Of a DNA stretch of 64,000 nt, positions 32,061 through 42,770 are shown piece by piece. The stretch is from Chamaea fasciata. Its lineage: Eukaryota > Chordata > Aves > Passeriformes > Sylviidae. Every line of letters starts with the position of its first letter. Position 1 is the first letter of the stretch. The translations under genes were made by a program, and so were the position numbers. The notes under the pieces are model-generated. The model was not told where the DNA came from, did no database searches, and worked only from the letters and a program-made list of their open reading frames with translations. The stretch covers positions 7,266,945 through 7,330,944 of the forward strand of contig JARCOQ010000017.1 of assembly GCA_029207755.1 (NCBI GenBank). The letters run 5' to 3'.

Positions 32061-33900
32061 TGCCTTAGTGTGAGGCTCAGGTGCTCAGCCCTGGGAGCAT
32101 AGTAGGATGCCTGGGGCTCCTGTGCTCTGTGGGGAGGTGATGGTGGTCTGCTCGAATTTCCATCATTAATTGCCTCACCATAACCTATTAAGCATTGCCC
32201 ACACAGCCTCATGCCCTTGTGGCTGTGACTCAGCCCGGACTGGAAGCATGAAGGATAGCTGGATGCATGTTCCCATGGTCCTTGCAGCTCCAGGGAAGCC
32301 TTTCCTTGCATCTTTCTGGATTTATTCCAGTCTTTTTTGAAAGCTGGGCACGGCACATGGGGCACAGCACATCACATCACCTGCTTTGGGTTTTGCTACT
32401 GCAGCTGTGGGTGTTGTGTGTAGGACCTGCTCAGGCACCACTGTGGGTCAGTGCCTGGCTCCTCTGCTGACAACCTTTGATCAGTGTGCCACAACTGATA
32501 ACACAGCCACAATCAATAACACGGCCTGTCCCAGCTGCCAAGCAAAGTTTATGTGTCCTGGAGGGAGCAGTGGCCCTGGGGCAGGAGCAGCTCGGCCATT
32601 GGGATGCATCCAGGAGCACCAGTGCTTGCACAGGGCTGTGCAGAAGTCAGCACTGCTCTTAACTGCTGCTCAGTTAAGCAGAACAGGAGCTTGTGGGGCA
32701 CCAGCAGCCCGCTCTGTCCTTTACTGTGGCTGTTTCTGGGTGGAAGCTTGAGGCCAGTTTGGGTTTCTCTTCCTGCAAAGCTTTTTGCTTTAATTATTAA
32801 CCGGTGCCAGGCAGTGCCATGGCTTCTGGCTGGGGCTAAGCCAGGGCAGGGGGGAGGCTGAGGGAAGCCACCTGCCCTTGAGCCCTCAGCCCCTGCACAG
32901 CTCCTGCAGCACCCACGAGTGCTGGTGGGGTCTGAGTACTTCCAGCTGTGCTTTGGCGGGGATGAGGGTTTTAGGGAATGAACAGACTCCAGGGAACAAT
33001 CCTCTCTGTCTGTGTAGGACTCTCTCTGCCTCTGGCGCTTGGGCTGTTCTTGTCCTGGGCTGGTCAAGGCAGCCGGGCACCATCCAGCTAAAAATAACAC
33101 CAGTAAATAAAACACTTCCTCCTGGCCTGCCACACCAGAGCGGAGGCACAGGGAGCAGGACGTGTCTGGCTGCGGCTCCACAGCAGGACTGGCCCTGTGC
33201 CGGGGAGCTCTGGGCTGGTGCCACCAGGTCCAGGCCTGCCCAAGCACCCTCAGTGTCCCCCTGCCCAGCTCCTGAGGACACGGTGGCCCATGGCATCCTC
33301 AGTGCCAACAGCAGAATGTCACCGCCGGCTGCTGGATCCCCAGGTGACACGGTGATGGCCCATGGCAGCAAGATGCCACAGCCACCCCATGCTGAGCTCT
33401 GTGCTGGCTCAGTTTCTCCACCTGCAGCGTGGGCGTCCCACACCTGGCACGTGTCCCAGGTGACGGCTGGGAGGGTGTGGGACACGGGATCCCGGTCACG
33501 GCCGCGTCAGCCCCATGCGCCAGGGCAGCGAGGTGTCAGCGGGAGCCACCGCCCACGCAGGGGATTACGGTGGGGAACCCCCTTTCCCCCCCAGCAGGCC
33601 CTATGGAGCCCAGGAAGGATAAGGGGGGGGGGGGGGCAGTCGAGGGGCCAAGCCATGTGCTGGGGGTGCCAGGAGAAGTGATGGATTGTGGGGGGGGGGG
33701 GGGGGAACCATGGAGGGGTGCAGCTCCATCCCTGCTCCCCCAGGATGCCCAAACCTACAGAAAGTCATCCCTGTCCCATCCCAATCCCTGACCCATCCCT
33801 GCAGTACCCGGGCTTTGTGTATTGTTGCCTTCCTCTTCCTCTTCCTCACCCGTGCCCTACCTGACAGGGGTGCAATCAGCTGAGGCTATCTGGCCCCTCC
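32060..33900. other. Intergenic region FKBP1A to SDCBP2
   Basis: About 1.8 kb without a supported exon. It contains two G homopolymers, 33623-33636 (14 G) and 33690-33705 (16 G). The longest open frames cross GC-rich low-complexity sequence and show no recognisable domain. Confidence 0.55.
33623..33705. repeat. Paired poly-G tracts (G14 and G16)
   Basis: G14 at 33623-33636 and G16 at 33690-33705, separated by 53 bases. They lie about 210 bases upstream of the SDCBP2 TATA box. Such tracts are hard to sequence and prone to length error. Confidence 0.9.
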
Positions 33901-33916
33901 CTGGGCCGGGCCTGGC

Positions 33917-33972
33917 TATAAAGTTCAGGGGCCAGGCAGAGGGTGTCACAAGGATCTGGGAGCTGTTGGCAG
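33917..33972 (+). promoter_or_regulatory. SDCBP2: SDCBP2 TATA promoter and untranslated first exon
   Basis: TATAAA stands at 33917-33922 in the context GGCTATAAAG. A transcription start 25 to 30 bases downstream would give a tiny first exon ending at 33972, where GGCAG is followed by GTGAGTCC, a near-perfect donor. The next exon begins at 34579 after CCCCAG, 12 bases before the start codon. A TATA-type promoter without a CpG island suggests a regulated or tissue-restricted gene, unlike its CpG-island neighbours. Confidence 0.6.
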
Positions 33973-34590
33973 GTGAGTCCAGAGGTGCCGGGGTTGGACT
34001 TGGGAGGGTCTTGTCTGTTGAATACTGCTGCTGTCCCTGGGCTGTAGGTGGGATCCTGCCTGGTTCCTGCAGGGCTCACATCTGGATCTGGATTTGGCCC
34101 CTACACCATGAGATTTGGATGATGCTTTTTGGGGCACAAGATGCCATAGCGTAGGTTTGGAGGGCACAGCTTTGGGCACAATGTGAGGTGCAGAGGGGGC
34201 TGACTCTGTACAAGGGCTGTTGCCATGGGACATCTCACTGCTGTGTCTGGGTAAATGTTGGAATGGCCCCACTGGCCAGCTGGACATGGGGAGCAGAGGG
34301 GTCTATGAGGGGCAAAGGGGCTATTTCCATGGGAGATCCCACTCCCCCATCTGTGTGGTGTTGGAATGGCTCTGTGGGACAGGTGAACATGGGGAGCAGG
34401 GTCTGCCCGGCACACAGCCATCCATGTCCCAGCCACCAGGAAGTGGTGGTGGCCCTGGTGACATAGCCTTGAGTCACACTGGAGATTCCAGGTGACAGCC
34501 CGTCTCCGGTACATGGGCTGGGAGGGATGTTTGGAGAGAGGCAACTCAGTCCTTGAACTGCCCCATCCTTGTCCCCAGACAGCAGCAGCA

Positions 34591-36520
34591 ATGGCTACAC
34601 TCTACCCCTCCCTGGAGGACATGAAGGGCCATCAGGTCCTGCAGGTCAGTGCCAGCTCAGCAGTGTTACGGGGGGTGAGCAGACCCCAGTGGGTCCCTGT
34701 GGGGTCTCACCTCAGAGGGTCCCCAGGGTGGGGGGCACAGAACTGAGCACCCTGTCTCTTGGCAGGCACAGGCAGCGGCTGGGGTGAGGACCCCTCCCAC
34801 CACAGTGGTCACAGAGAAGCCAAAGCTCACCTTGGGCACTGGTAAGGTGGGGCATGCAGCTCACCCTGTGCAGGGGCTGTCTGGGGAGGAAAAGATGCTC
34901 AGTGGGGGAGGAACTCAGCTGAGACCCCCGGGGACTTGGTGCATGGGTTGGGATTTTGGGGTCTCTTTTTGCTGGCCCAGGGTCCCAGGGGGCTCCTGGG
35001 ATGGAGGGGGCAATGGCTGTGGGTTGGGGAGGAAGGTGGTCCCAGGAGCTGAGACCACCCTCGGTATGTCCCTCAGAGCCACCTGTACTGTACCCCAACC
35101 TAGCCGAGCTGGAGAACTACATGGGGCTGGCGCTCTCCAGTGAGGAGATCCAGAAGAACCTGCACACGGAGGACAGCACAGTAGGTGTCTGGTCTGGCAG
35201 CCCCCTGTGGCTCCCCATGGGGGTCCCTCTGGTTCCTCATCCTGCCTGAGAAAGGGATGCAGCACTCCCAAAGGCTGAGGTGCACAGGGCCCTGTGTCTC
35301 CCCTGTCCCCACTGACCCCCAGCTCCCCCACAGGCACTGACCCCTGCCGGGCCCTCCCCAGGCCAGCTGGTCGCCCCCCTGACTGGGAACAACGCGGGGC
35401 TGCGGCGGGCAGAGATCAAGCCGGGTGTGCGGGAGATCCACCTGTGCAAGGACGAGCGGGGCAAGACGGGGCTGCAGCTGAAGAACGTCGACCAGGTGAG
35501 GGGCTGGGCTGGCATGGGGCTGGGCATGGCACAGGACAGTGTGTCATGGCATAACGTGACATGGCATAAGCATGACAGTGGAGCACAGCGTGACACGGCA
35601 GTGTATCATGGCACAGCAATGTGTGGGACTAAATGTCACAGCGTGCCACAGCACAGCAGGGTGCAGATGGCATGGCATATCATGGGCATGGCACGGCCAT
35701 TGGTCCCTGTGCCAGCCCTGTGCCACCACTCCACTGTGTCCCCAGGGCATCTTCGTGCAGCTGGTGAAGGCCAACTCGCCAGCAGCACTGGTGGGGCTGC
35801 GCTTCGGGGACCAGGTGCTGCAGATCGACGGCAAGAACTGTGCAGGCTGGAGCAGTGACAAGGCACAGCGCGCGCTGAAGAAGGCGAACCCAGAAAAAAT
35901 CGTCATGGTGGTGCGGGACAGGTGAGTGGATGGTGGCACCAGTGCTGGTGGCAGTGCTGGTGGCAGCACTGATGGTGCTCTCCCCACAGGCCTTTCCAGC
36001 GCACTGTGACCGTGCACAAGGACAGCACCGGCCACATCGGCGTTGTGGTGAAGAAGGGGAAGATTGTGTCGCTGGCCAAGGACAGCTCGGCCGCCCGCAA
36101 TGGGCTCCTCACCCACCACTACATCTGCGAGGTGAACGGCCAGAACGTCATTGGCATGAAGGTAGGGCTGTGCCCTGGTGGTGCAGGACATGCCTGGAGA
36201 GTCCAGGATGTGGCCAGAGAATCCAGGAGGGAGGGGGATACTGAGCAAAGCTGGGCACCCCATGGACCCCCCCCTGCTCTCTCCCACAGGATAAGCAGCT
36301 CATGGAGGTGCTGGCAGGAGCTGGGAATGTGGTGACACTGACTATCATCCCCACTGTGATCTACGAGCACATGGTCAAACGGTGAGAATGTGGGGCTGCA
36401 AGGACCCCCTGCACCCCACAGGGACCCCCTGGTTCCCCCCACTGACCTCCCTTCTCTCTGCTCAGGCTCTCATCAGGGCTGGTGAAGTCTTCCATGGACC
36501 ACTCCATCCCTGACCTGTGA
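34591..36520 (+). CDS. SDCBP2: SDCBP2 (syntenin-2), tandem PDZ scaffold
   Basis: Eight coding exons (34591-34644, 34766-34841, 35077-35180, 35334-35495, 35746-35921, 35990-36161, 36290-36381, 36466-36520) join in phase to give 296 residues, close to the 292 to 298 of syntenins. The N terminus [12 protein letters not shown] has a LYPxL-type motif like the ALIX-binding sites of syntenin-1. PDZ1 starts around [17 protein letters not shown], with [16 protein letters not shown]2 starts at [13 protein letters not shown] and is followed by [10 protein letters not shown] and a short tail ending SIPDL. The family binds C termini of membrane receptors such as syndecans, and syntenin-2 PDZ domains bind PtdIns(4,5)P2. 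The position between FKBP1A and SNPH favours SDCBP2 over SDCBP, since the paralogue lies elsewhere in the human genome. All introns are short GT-AG. Confidence 0.95.
35500..35700. repeat. Degenerate GTGACATGGCA-like repeat in an SDCBP2 intron
   Basis: The intron between exons 35334-35495 and 35746-35921 is mostly short irregular repeats of 'catggcata', 'gtgacatggc' and 'cacagc'-like words of roughly 10 to 20 bases. No fixed period could be assigned by eye. Confidence 0.6.
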
Positions 36521-36791
36521 CACTATTGCTGCTGTTCCGGGAGCTGATGCTGGAAGCCCAGAGGGCCTGCTGAGGGGACCCCACAGCACCTCCAAAGGAG
36601 CTATTTTAGCACCAAACCTCTTCTCCCTTCAGGGTCTGGTGGCTGCTGGGTGGTTCTTCCTCTCCTCAGCAGGGATGGGGCAGATGTTCTGTACCAGGGT
36701 CCCATTGTCCCCATGTCCCTGCTTGGGCCACCCCCGTCAGGGCGGATGCCAAGGGCTGGCTCCAGCCAAAGCAGACACAGACCCAGCGACA

Positions 36792-36924
36792 TTTATTACA
36801 TCCACCACAGAGAGCAAGTACAGGACAGGGGAAACAAGAAGAGGGGGGTTACAGCTTTTTCAGTTCTGTATTTAAAAAATATATTATATAGATTTGTCTT
36901 TCAAATATAGTCGTTACATTTATT
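36792..36924 (-). terminator. SNPH: SNPH polyadenylation signals (minus strand)
   Basis: TTTATT on the plus strand at 36792-36797 and at 36919-36924 reads AATAAA on the minus strand, 1.3 to 1.45 kb after the SNPH stop. Either would end the SNPH transcript only 270 to 400 bases from the SDCBP2 stop codon. No AATAAA for SDCBP2 is seen on the plus strand in 36520-36900, only A/T-rich sequence near 36868-36890. The two 3' ends therefore probably overlap. Confidence 0.55.
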
Positions 36925-38236
36925 TCTTGGCAAAGCTTTGGATAGTCTAACAGACGTGTACACAGATCCACAAATACATTGCACGAGAGGCGAATATCCC
37001 AGCTACCCCAGCTGCCTGGACACTGCTGCTCCCCAAATCTTCCCCCCCGCACCTGGTGCTGTGCTGGTGGCAGAGCTGCTGTCCCCACTGCCCCCCAGCA
37101 CGGGCAGAGCCAGCGGAAGGGAGATGCAGGGAAGTGTGGGGCACACAGGATGTGGCATGTGCCCCTCTGGGGACCGCTGGACACTGGTGTGTGGAGCAGC
37201 ACTGGCTGCCAGGGCACCTGGCCAGTGGCACCCGTGGGTGGGGGAGTGGGCTGGGGTTGGGGTTGGGGTTGGGGAGAAACACTGTTAGTTCAAGTCACGA
37301 AGAAACCACAGACATTCGTGGGGTGGGAGTGCGGCGCGCCCGGGGGAGCCCCAAGTCCCGCACCCCAACAGCCCCGCTGAGCAATCCTTGCTGTCTTTGT
37401 GTTTCAACAACAAAAAAAAAGGCATTTTTCCGGAGGCCACCAGCAAAGCGGGGGTTTGGGTGGGCCGGGGCAGCAAAGGGCTTGGCTCTGCCTGCACGGC
37501 ACTGCCCACACCCCAGCAAAGGCATCCGAGCTCCAGCACATGGTGGGATCACCGGCATCACGGCTGACAAAACTGCAGGAGCCCCCGGTCCCGCTCCCCG
37601 GCAGCCAGAGTCCCAACAGCCGGGCTTCAGTCTGTACCCAAAAAAAAGTGAATATAGTGCAAAGCAGAGGGAGGGGGAGCCCATGGCTTCCTCGGGGGGC
37701 TCCGTGCGTGAGCTGCAGCCCAGTTCCATCCCCGTGTGGGAGGCATCTCCTAGGGAATGGGGGGCTGGCCCGAACCGCTCCGGAGCTGATCCCTGTGTCT
37801 GGACAGGAACTCCCCATCCCCCTGCCCACAGACAGACACTGCACCTGGAGCAAGGAACCGCTGCATCCCCAGCGCTCCACGCTGCCAGCGGCTCCTTGCC
37901 ATCACCCGCCCGTGGCAGGGCTGGCTCCGGGGATAACCCGGCGACAAACAAAAAGCAAGTGCGATGGAGGGAGAGCCGCCCCGGCGGGTGCAGCCCCACA
38001 GCTCCCCGCAGCCGGAGGCACAGGCAGGGCTGTCCATCGGCGGGGGGTGACGCTGGGTGCCAACACCCCTCTTCCAACAAAGGTTCTTTCCCTCCTCCAG
38101 GACAAAGGAGCTGGGGGGAGCAGCACACCTCGATGCACCCACAGACCCCTCGGCCCCTTCCCACCCGCCAGTGCCACGCCGGGACTTTACAATCAGCGGT
38201 CGGGTCCGTGGGGGCGGGCGGAGGGCGTCGGAGGGG
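36925..38236 (-). other. SNPH: SNPH 3' UTR
   Basis: About 1.3 kb between the SNPH stop codon at 38237-38239 and the distal poly(A) signal. It is GC-rich with a short (GGGGTT)3 array near 37253-37275 on the plus strand. Long open frames exist on both strands, including 431 codons antisense, but none shows a domain and composition explains them. Confidence 0.6.
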
Positions 38237-41200
38237 TCAGGGCTGGGCAGTGCCTCCGGGGCCGGGGCTGGCGACGGGGCGACAGCCCATCCTGCGGATG
38301 GAGTGCAGGGCGACGGTGCAGCAGCCCCGCAGCAGCGAGCTGATGTTGTAGATGGGCTGGCCCTGCCGCCGCTGCGAGCGGCACAGCCAGGCCACCGTGG
38401 GCACCGCCGGCACCACCACGGCCAGCAGATCCACGATGAAGTGGCGGCTCCAGTAGCTCTTGGAAGGGTTGTTCTCGCAGCCGGTCACCTCCGTCAGCTC
38501 CTCCTCCGCCACGCAGGCGATGGCCACCGAGGGGCTGGCGCTGGGGGGCTGCCGCACGGCCGGGTTGCAGGGGACACCCCCCTCGGCACTGGCAGCCGCC
38601 GTCGCGGCGTCGGGCTCGGCCACCATCAGGTCCGTGGTCCCGGTGGGGTTGGCGAGCTCGGGGACGGGCATCGTGTCTTCCATTTCAGAGACCCAGGCGG
38701 AGGTGGGGCTGCCCAAGCTGCAAGCCTGGGACTTCATCACCTTCTCTAGGATGGTGTCCAGGTCGGGCTGGCAGGGCACGAAGTCCGTCTGGATGGCCCG
38801 CTCCTGCATGCAGCTGGCCTGCACCCCTGCCTCCACGCTGCTCCGCAGTCCCAGCACCTTCTCGTAGGTGTTGCTGGGGGGCAGGCGAGTGCCGGGCTCA
38901 CCCCCCACCTCCACCTCCTCCATCCCCACGAAGCCGCTGTCGGCCCCCTCGTCCAGCGAGATGGTCTGCGAGCCCCCCACGTTGCGGTCCCCGGCTCCCT
39001 GGTCGCTCAGCTTGGTGTAGGTGGAGCTGCGGGTGAGGGATCGGGCCGGGGATCCCCCGGCCGACTCGCCGGCGCCCTCCTCCTTCGGCGCCCCATTCTG
39101 TGCCACCTCCATGCTGTGCAGCAGCGTCTCCAGCTTCTTGTTCTGGATGTTGATGTCCACAAAATACTTCTGGAGGCCTTTGTCCTTCTCCAGCAGGTTG
39201 TTCTTCACTGTGTCGATGACCTGCTTCAGCTGCTTGATCTCCTTGCGAGCCTCTTTCAGCGCCAGCTGGGCCTCCACGCGGTGGCACTCCTCCTCGATCC
39301 AGTCCTCCTGCATCCGTGACAGCTGCGTCTTCAGGTCCTCGATCTCGGCATCCCTGTGGAGACGGGAGGGCACCACCGCGGCGCTCAGGGGGCTGCAGGG
39401 ACAGCCCCCTCCTCGTGTGCCCAGCACTGGGTTGCAAACAGAACACCCAGCAACACTCCCAGCTGGGAACAAGGGATGGATCCAGTGGCTCAGGGACCCT
39501 CAGGAGTGATGCTCAGGGAGTCTCAGTATGATGCTCAGGGAGCCTCAGGAGCAATGTTCAGGGACCCCTAGGAGTGATGCCTGGGGACCCTCAGGAGTGA
39601 CACTCAGGGACCCCAAGGATGGATGCTTAGGGACCCTCAGGACTGATACTTGGGGACTCTCAGGATTGATGCTTGAGGACCCTCAGGACGGATGCTCAGG
39701 GCCCCCTTACAGCACTGTTCAGAGCAATGGGGGCTCAGGGATCCCTGGAAGTCATGCTCAGTCCCGAGAGGGTGCAGTGCCCAGGTCTCCTGAGGGCTGT
39801 GTGGGGGTGGGCAGGTGCCCCGGGCGGGCGCGTGGCAGCTGGCACGGCGGCGGGGCTGTGCCTAAGCCTGAGAGGAGCAGATGGGGATTAGCCACCCTCT
39901 GACGCTGAAATTCAGCAAAGGCATGGCAGGGACTTAAACAGGGTGAGGGGGGAATGCAGCCACTGCAGGTGGGACGTGGGGCTCTCCATTTCCCAAATCT
40001 GTGCCTCCCAGGTTGGACAGACAGCAGTGCCAGATCCCACATACCAGCAATGCCATGGTACAGCCAGCAGTGACCTCGGTCCCAGAAAGACCAGTCCCAG
40101 ACAGGAGCTGTCACAGTGGGTGGCAATGGCTGGTGCTGGCATGACATGCTCACCTGTCCTGCAGCCGCTCCTGTGTGTCCTTCAGGCGAGCCTTCAGGTG
40201 CCGGATGCAGACCTCCTTCTGCTGCAGGGGAGTCAGGTATTGCTCTGGTGTCGGTGGCTTTATCCCATGGTTGTCACTGCAGAGGTTGTACTTGGACGAG
40301 CGCCTGCGGGGACACAGATGTCACCCACTGCCAGTGCCAGGGTCAGCAAAGGCTTGACCCAGGGGTTCTAAGGCCTGCTCTTGGGGTGCAGCCCCATAAT
40401 ACATCCCAAAGGAGCCTTGAGAGCAGGAGGGGCAGGGTGGGTGCATGAGAGTGCTGTGCCCTGTCAGGAGGGTGAGTGCAGCTCCTGGACACACCAGTGC
40501 TGCTGCTAGGTGCTGAGCCCTCTGTGGTGATGGGGCATGATCACAACTGGGGCACCAAGGTCTCTGTGTGCCCAGAGTGACCTTCCTGGAAACAACTGAT
40601 GTGGATGGAGACCCCAGGGTGGGATCAGCTCTGCCAGAGATGGAGGCACAAGATGGGGAATGGTTTGGGATGGAGCAGGTCTTGAGACAGCGGTTGTCCT
40701 GCCCATGGGGAGCAAGCCAGGGAATCCAGCATCTGCTCCGGACTGGCCCAGCAGCATGTCTGGACCCTCCTTGTGCCACCACTCACACTGGGGCAGATGA
40801 AGTGACATCTCTAGTCCAAAGCCTGGGACAAGTGCAGAGAGCAGTGGCTGGCCAGGGACAGGGCTACATGGCCAAGCTGGGAGGCACGTGGAGAGCTGGG
40901 AACTGCACGAGTGTCTCTAGCACAGCAGTGGGGGAACCAAACTCCCCAGGTACGGAAAGGAGGCATCCCAAAGCCCCCCTGCACGGTGTCCATCAGCCCA
41001 GCAGCCTTTAGCCATGGCCAGAAGCATTGTGTTAGAAGCATCCATGCCTTAGAAGGCCCCATGGCAGGATGGCCACTGCCCCTGGCCACAGCACACATGG
41101 AACCTGCTCACCATGGTGCCCTCGGGCCCCTCAGATCCTCCCAGAATGATTCCACCTCTGGGAGCTGGCAGGGGGCAGAGGACAGGCAGGCGATGAGCAG

Positions 41201-42737
41201 TGCACCACGGGCTGCTGTGCCTGCAGGGCTGGTGCCCGTCCCACAGCTTGGTGCTGGCTGTTAGTGCCCCGAACACACCCGGAGTTCCCAGCTGAGAAGC
41301 CAGGGGGCCACCAGCTCTTGCCAAACCTTTGCCGGGCAACACAAGGGGATGGAAGCGAAGCTCTTGCCCTCGTGCCTTTGGTCTGGAAGGATCCGGGTGC
41401 TCCTCAGAATGCAGGAGTGGCAGGAGGGAGCGTGCAGCGTGCAAGCCACAGCCACAGCAGGACGGAGGGAAGAGGATGGGGGATTCCTGGGTGGCAGGCG
41501 GGGGGACAGGGAGGGAGACGACACAACAGCAGCGGCGGAGAGGTTTGGAGGAGGAGGGTAGTGAGGGTCTGTTGGAGACACACCAGCAGCTCCGGCTCCC
41601 CAGCCACCAAGCGCACAGCCTCGCTCCAGCGGCCCCTGCGCTCCTGTCCCCGCTGGGCACCGGCAGCACGGGGGGCTGCTCCCCCTGCCCGGGGGCACCC
41701 GGCAGCCGCCCTGGGGCCACGGGTGATGGGTTACCTTGGGGTGGGGCTGCTGTCGCTGCCCTTGCAGGAGCCAGAATTGCTGCTGCTGCTCAGCGAGGAG
41801 GTGCCGTAGGTGTCCCTCCCGGGGGGCGAGGGGCGCCTGGAGGCAGGGAGAAGAGGCTGTGTCTCAGGCCGAGTGGCTGAGGGCGCTGAAGACTTAAAGA
41901 AGGAGGCAAAGCCACTCCGTCCATAAACCCCGCGACTGCCAACCACCACACCGAGAACACACAAGACAAAAGGACAAAACAAACAGCAGGGATCAAAATT
42001 GCACGGACATGGCGACGGGCACAAAGGCAGGGCTGGGGGGGACGTCCACCCACTCCCCCTTCCCTGGTGTGGCAGCCCATGGATGCTGGCACAGCATCCT
42101 CGCACCCTGAGGACCTTGGGAACCCCTGGGATCCCCTTGTAAGCCCCTTGGGAGCCCCTTGAGAGTCCCCTGGGAGCACGGTCCCAGCATAACTTGGGCC
42201 ACACCTGCCCGAGCATCACCTAATGTGGGCAGCTCTGCCTCTTCTCCCTGCCCACGCTGAGCCTGTACCTCCATAACAGCAGTCCAGGCCATGGAGACAT
42301 TGGGAGGGGAATAAATGCTTTTTCCCTCTTTTTCTCTCTTTATCACTCAGCTCAAGGAGACAATTTCCAAGGGCTAACATACCTCCTAGTTTCACTGCCC
42401 CAACCCAGTGCTCTCCACCACTGCCTGCCCTCGCCTGGATGGACGGAGGGGTCGGTCCTGGCTGTGGCACAGACGGACAGAGGGACGGGGCGTGCAGCAC
42501 TCGGGGAGCTGCATGCACGGACAGGGAAGTGCTGTGCAGCGGGCAGCGCCATGCAAACCCCTGAAAGCTGGGCTGGGGGTTCGTGCTGCGAAGTGGCAGC
42601 TGGTGGTGGAGGTGTGGGGATCGTGGGGATCGTCTCATCCCGGCTGCAGGCGCTGGTGTCCAGTCCCGAGGCCAGAGGTTGAAGCATATTCACCTTCGTG
42701 ATCCTGTGGACGCGCGTCTGCTCCCCGGCACAGACAT
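38237..42737 (-). CDS. SNPH: SNPH (syntaphilin), axonal mitochondrial docking protein
   Basis: Coding exons on the minus strand are 42737-42694, 41836-41735, 40303-40154 and 39353-38237. They join in phase to give 470 residues (human about 494). The protein opens MSVPGSRR, continues with a Ser-rich stretch (GTSSLSSSSNSGS) and a conserved GIKPPTPEQYLTPLQQKE block. A coiled coil follows (residues about 100 to 190, with DLKTQLSRMQEDW and KYFVDINIQNKKLETLL). The variable acidic middle ends in the conserved C-terminal anchor region, with a hydrophobic segment DLLAVVVPAVPTVAWL and RRQGQPIYNISSLL. The family tethers axonal mitochondria to microtubules and was first described as a syntaxin-1 binder. 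The start was found by following phase upstream: the codon two before this Met is GTG where human has ATG. The last exon encodes about 80% of the protein. Confidence 0.94.
39488..39706. repeat. 23-bp minisatellite in SNPH intron
   Basis: Nine to ten consecutive units of a GATGCTCAGGGACCCTCAGG-type sequence with a 23-base period. Units differ by a few substitutions and one is shortened to 22 bases. It lies 135 bases upstream of the last SNPH exon on the transcribed strand, near its acceptor at 39354-39356. Confidence 0.85.
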
Positions 42738-42770
42738 GGCCACGGTGCCACGGGTCCTGGGCACAGGGAA
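42694..42770 (-). other. SNPH: SNPH start-codon exon
   Basis: The exon runs from the acceptor TTTGCCCGCAG to the donor GAAG|GTGAAT. Its first 33 bases read in frame with the Met without a stop, ending GTG GCC ATG. Human syntaphilin begins M-A-M-S, so the upstream human Met corresponds to Val here and translation should begin two codons later. Confidence 0.75.

Noticed and set aside
37253..37275. GGGGTT repeats suggesting interstitial telomere sequence
   Set aside because: Only three units and not the vertebrate TTAGGG motif; a chance G/T-rich run in the SNPH 3' UTR.
37056..38351. 431-codon open frame on plus
   Set aside because: Antisense to the SNPH 3' UTR and the end of its coding exon. 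It has no domain; openness follows from GC-rich composition of the coding strand.
38898..39446. 182-codon open frame on minus within SNPH
   Set aside because: Same strand as SNPH but another frame of the large exon, which is already explained by the syntaphilin reading.
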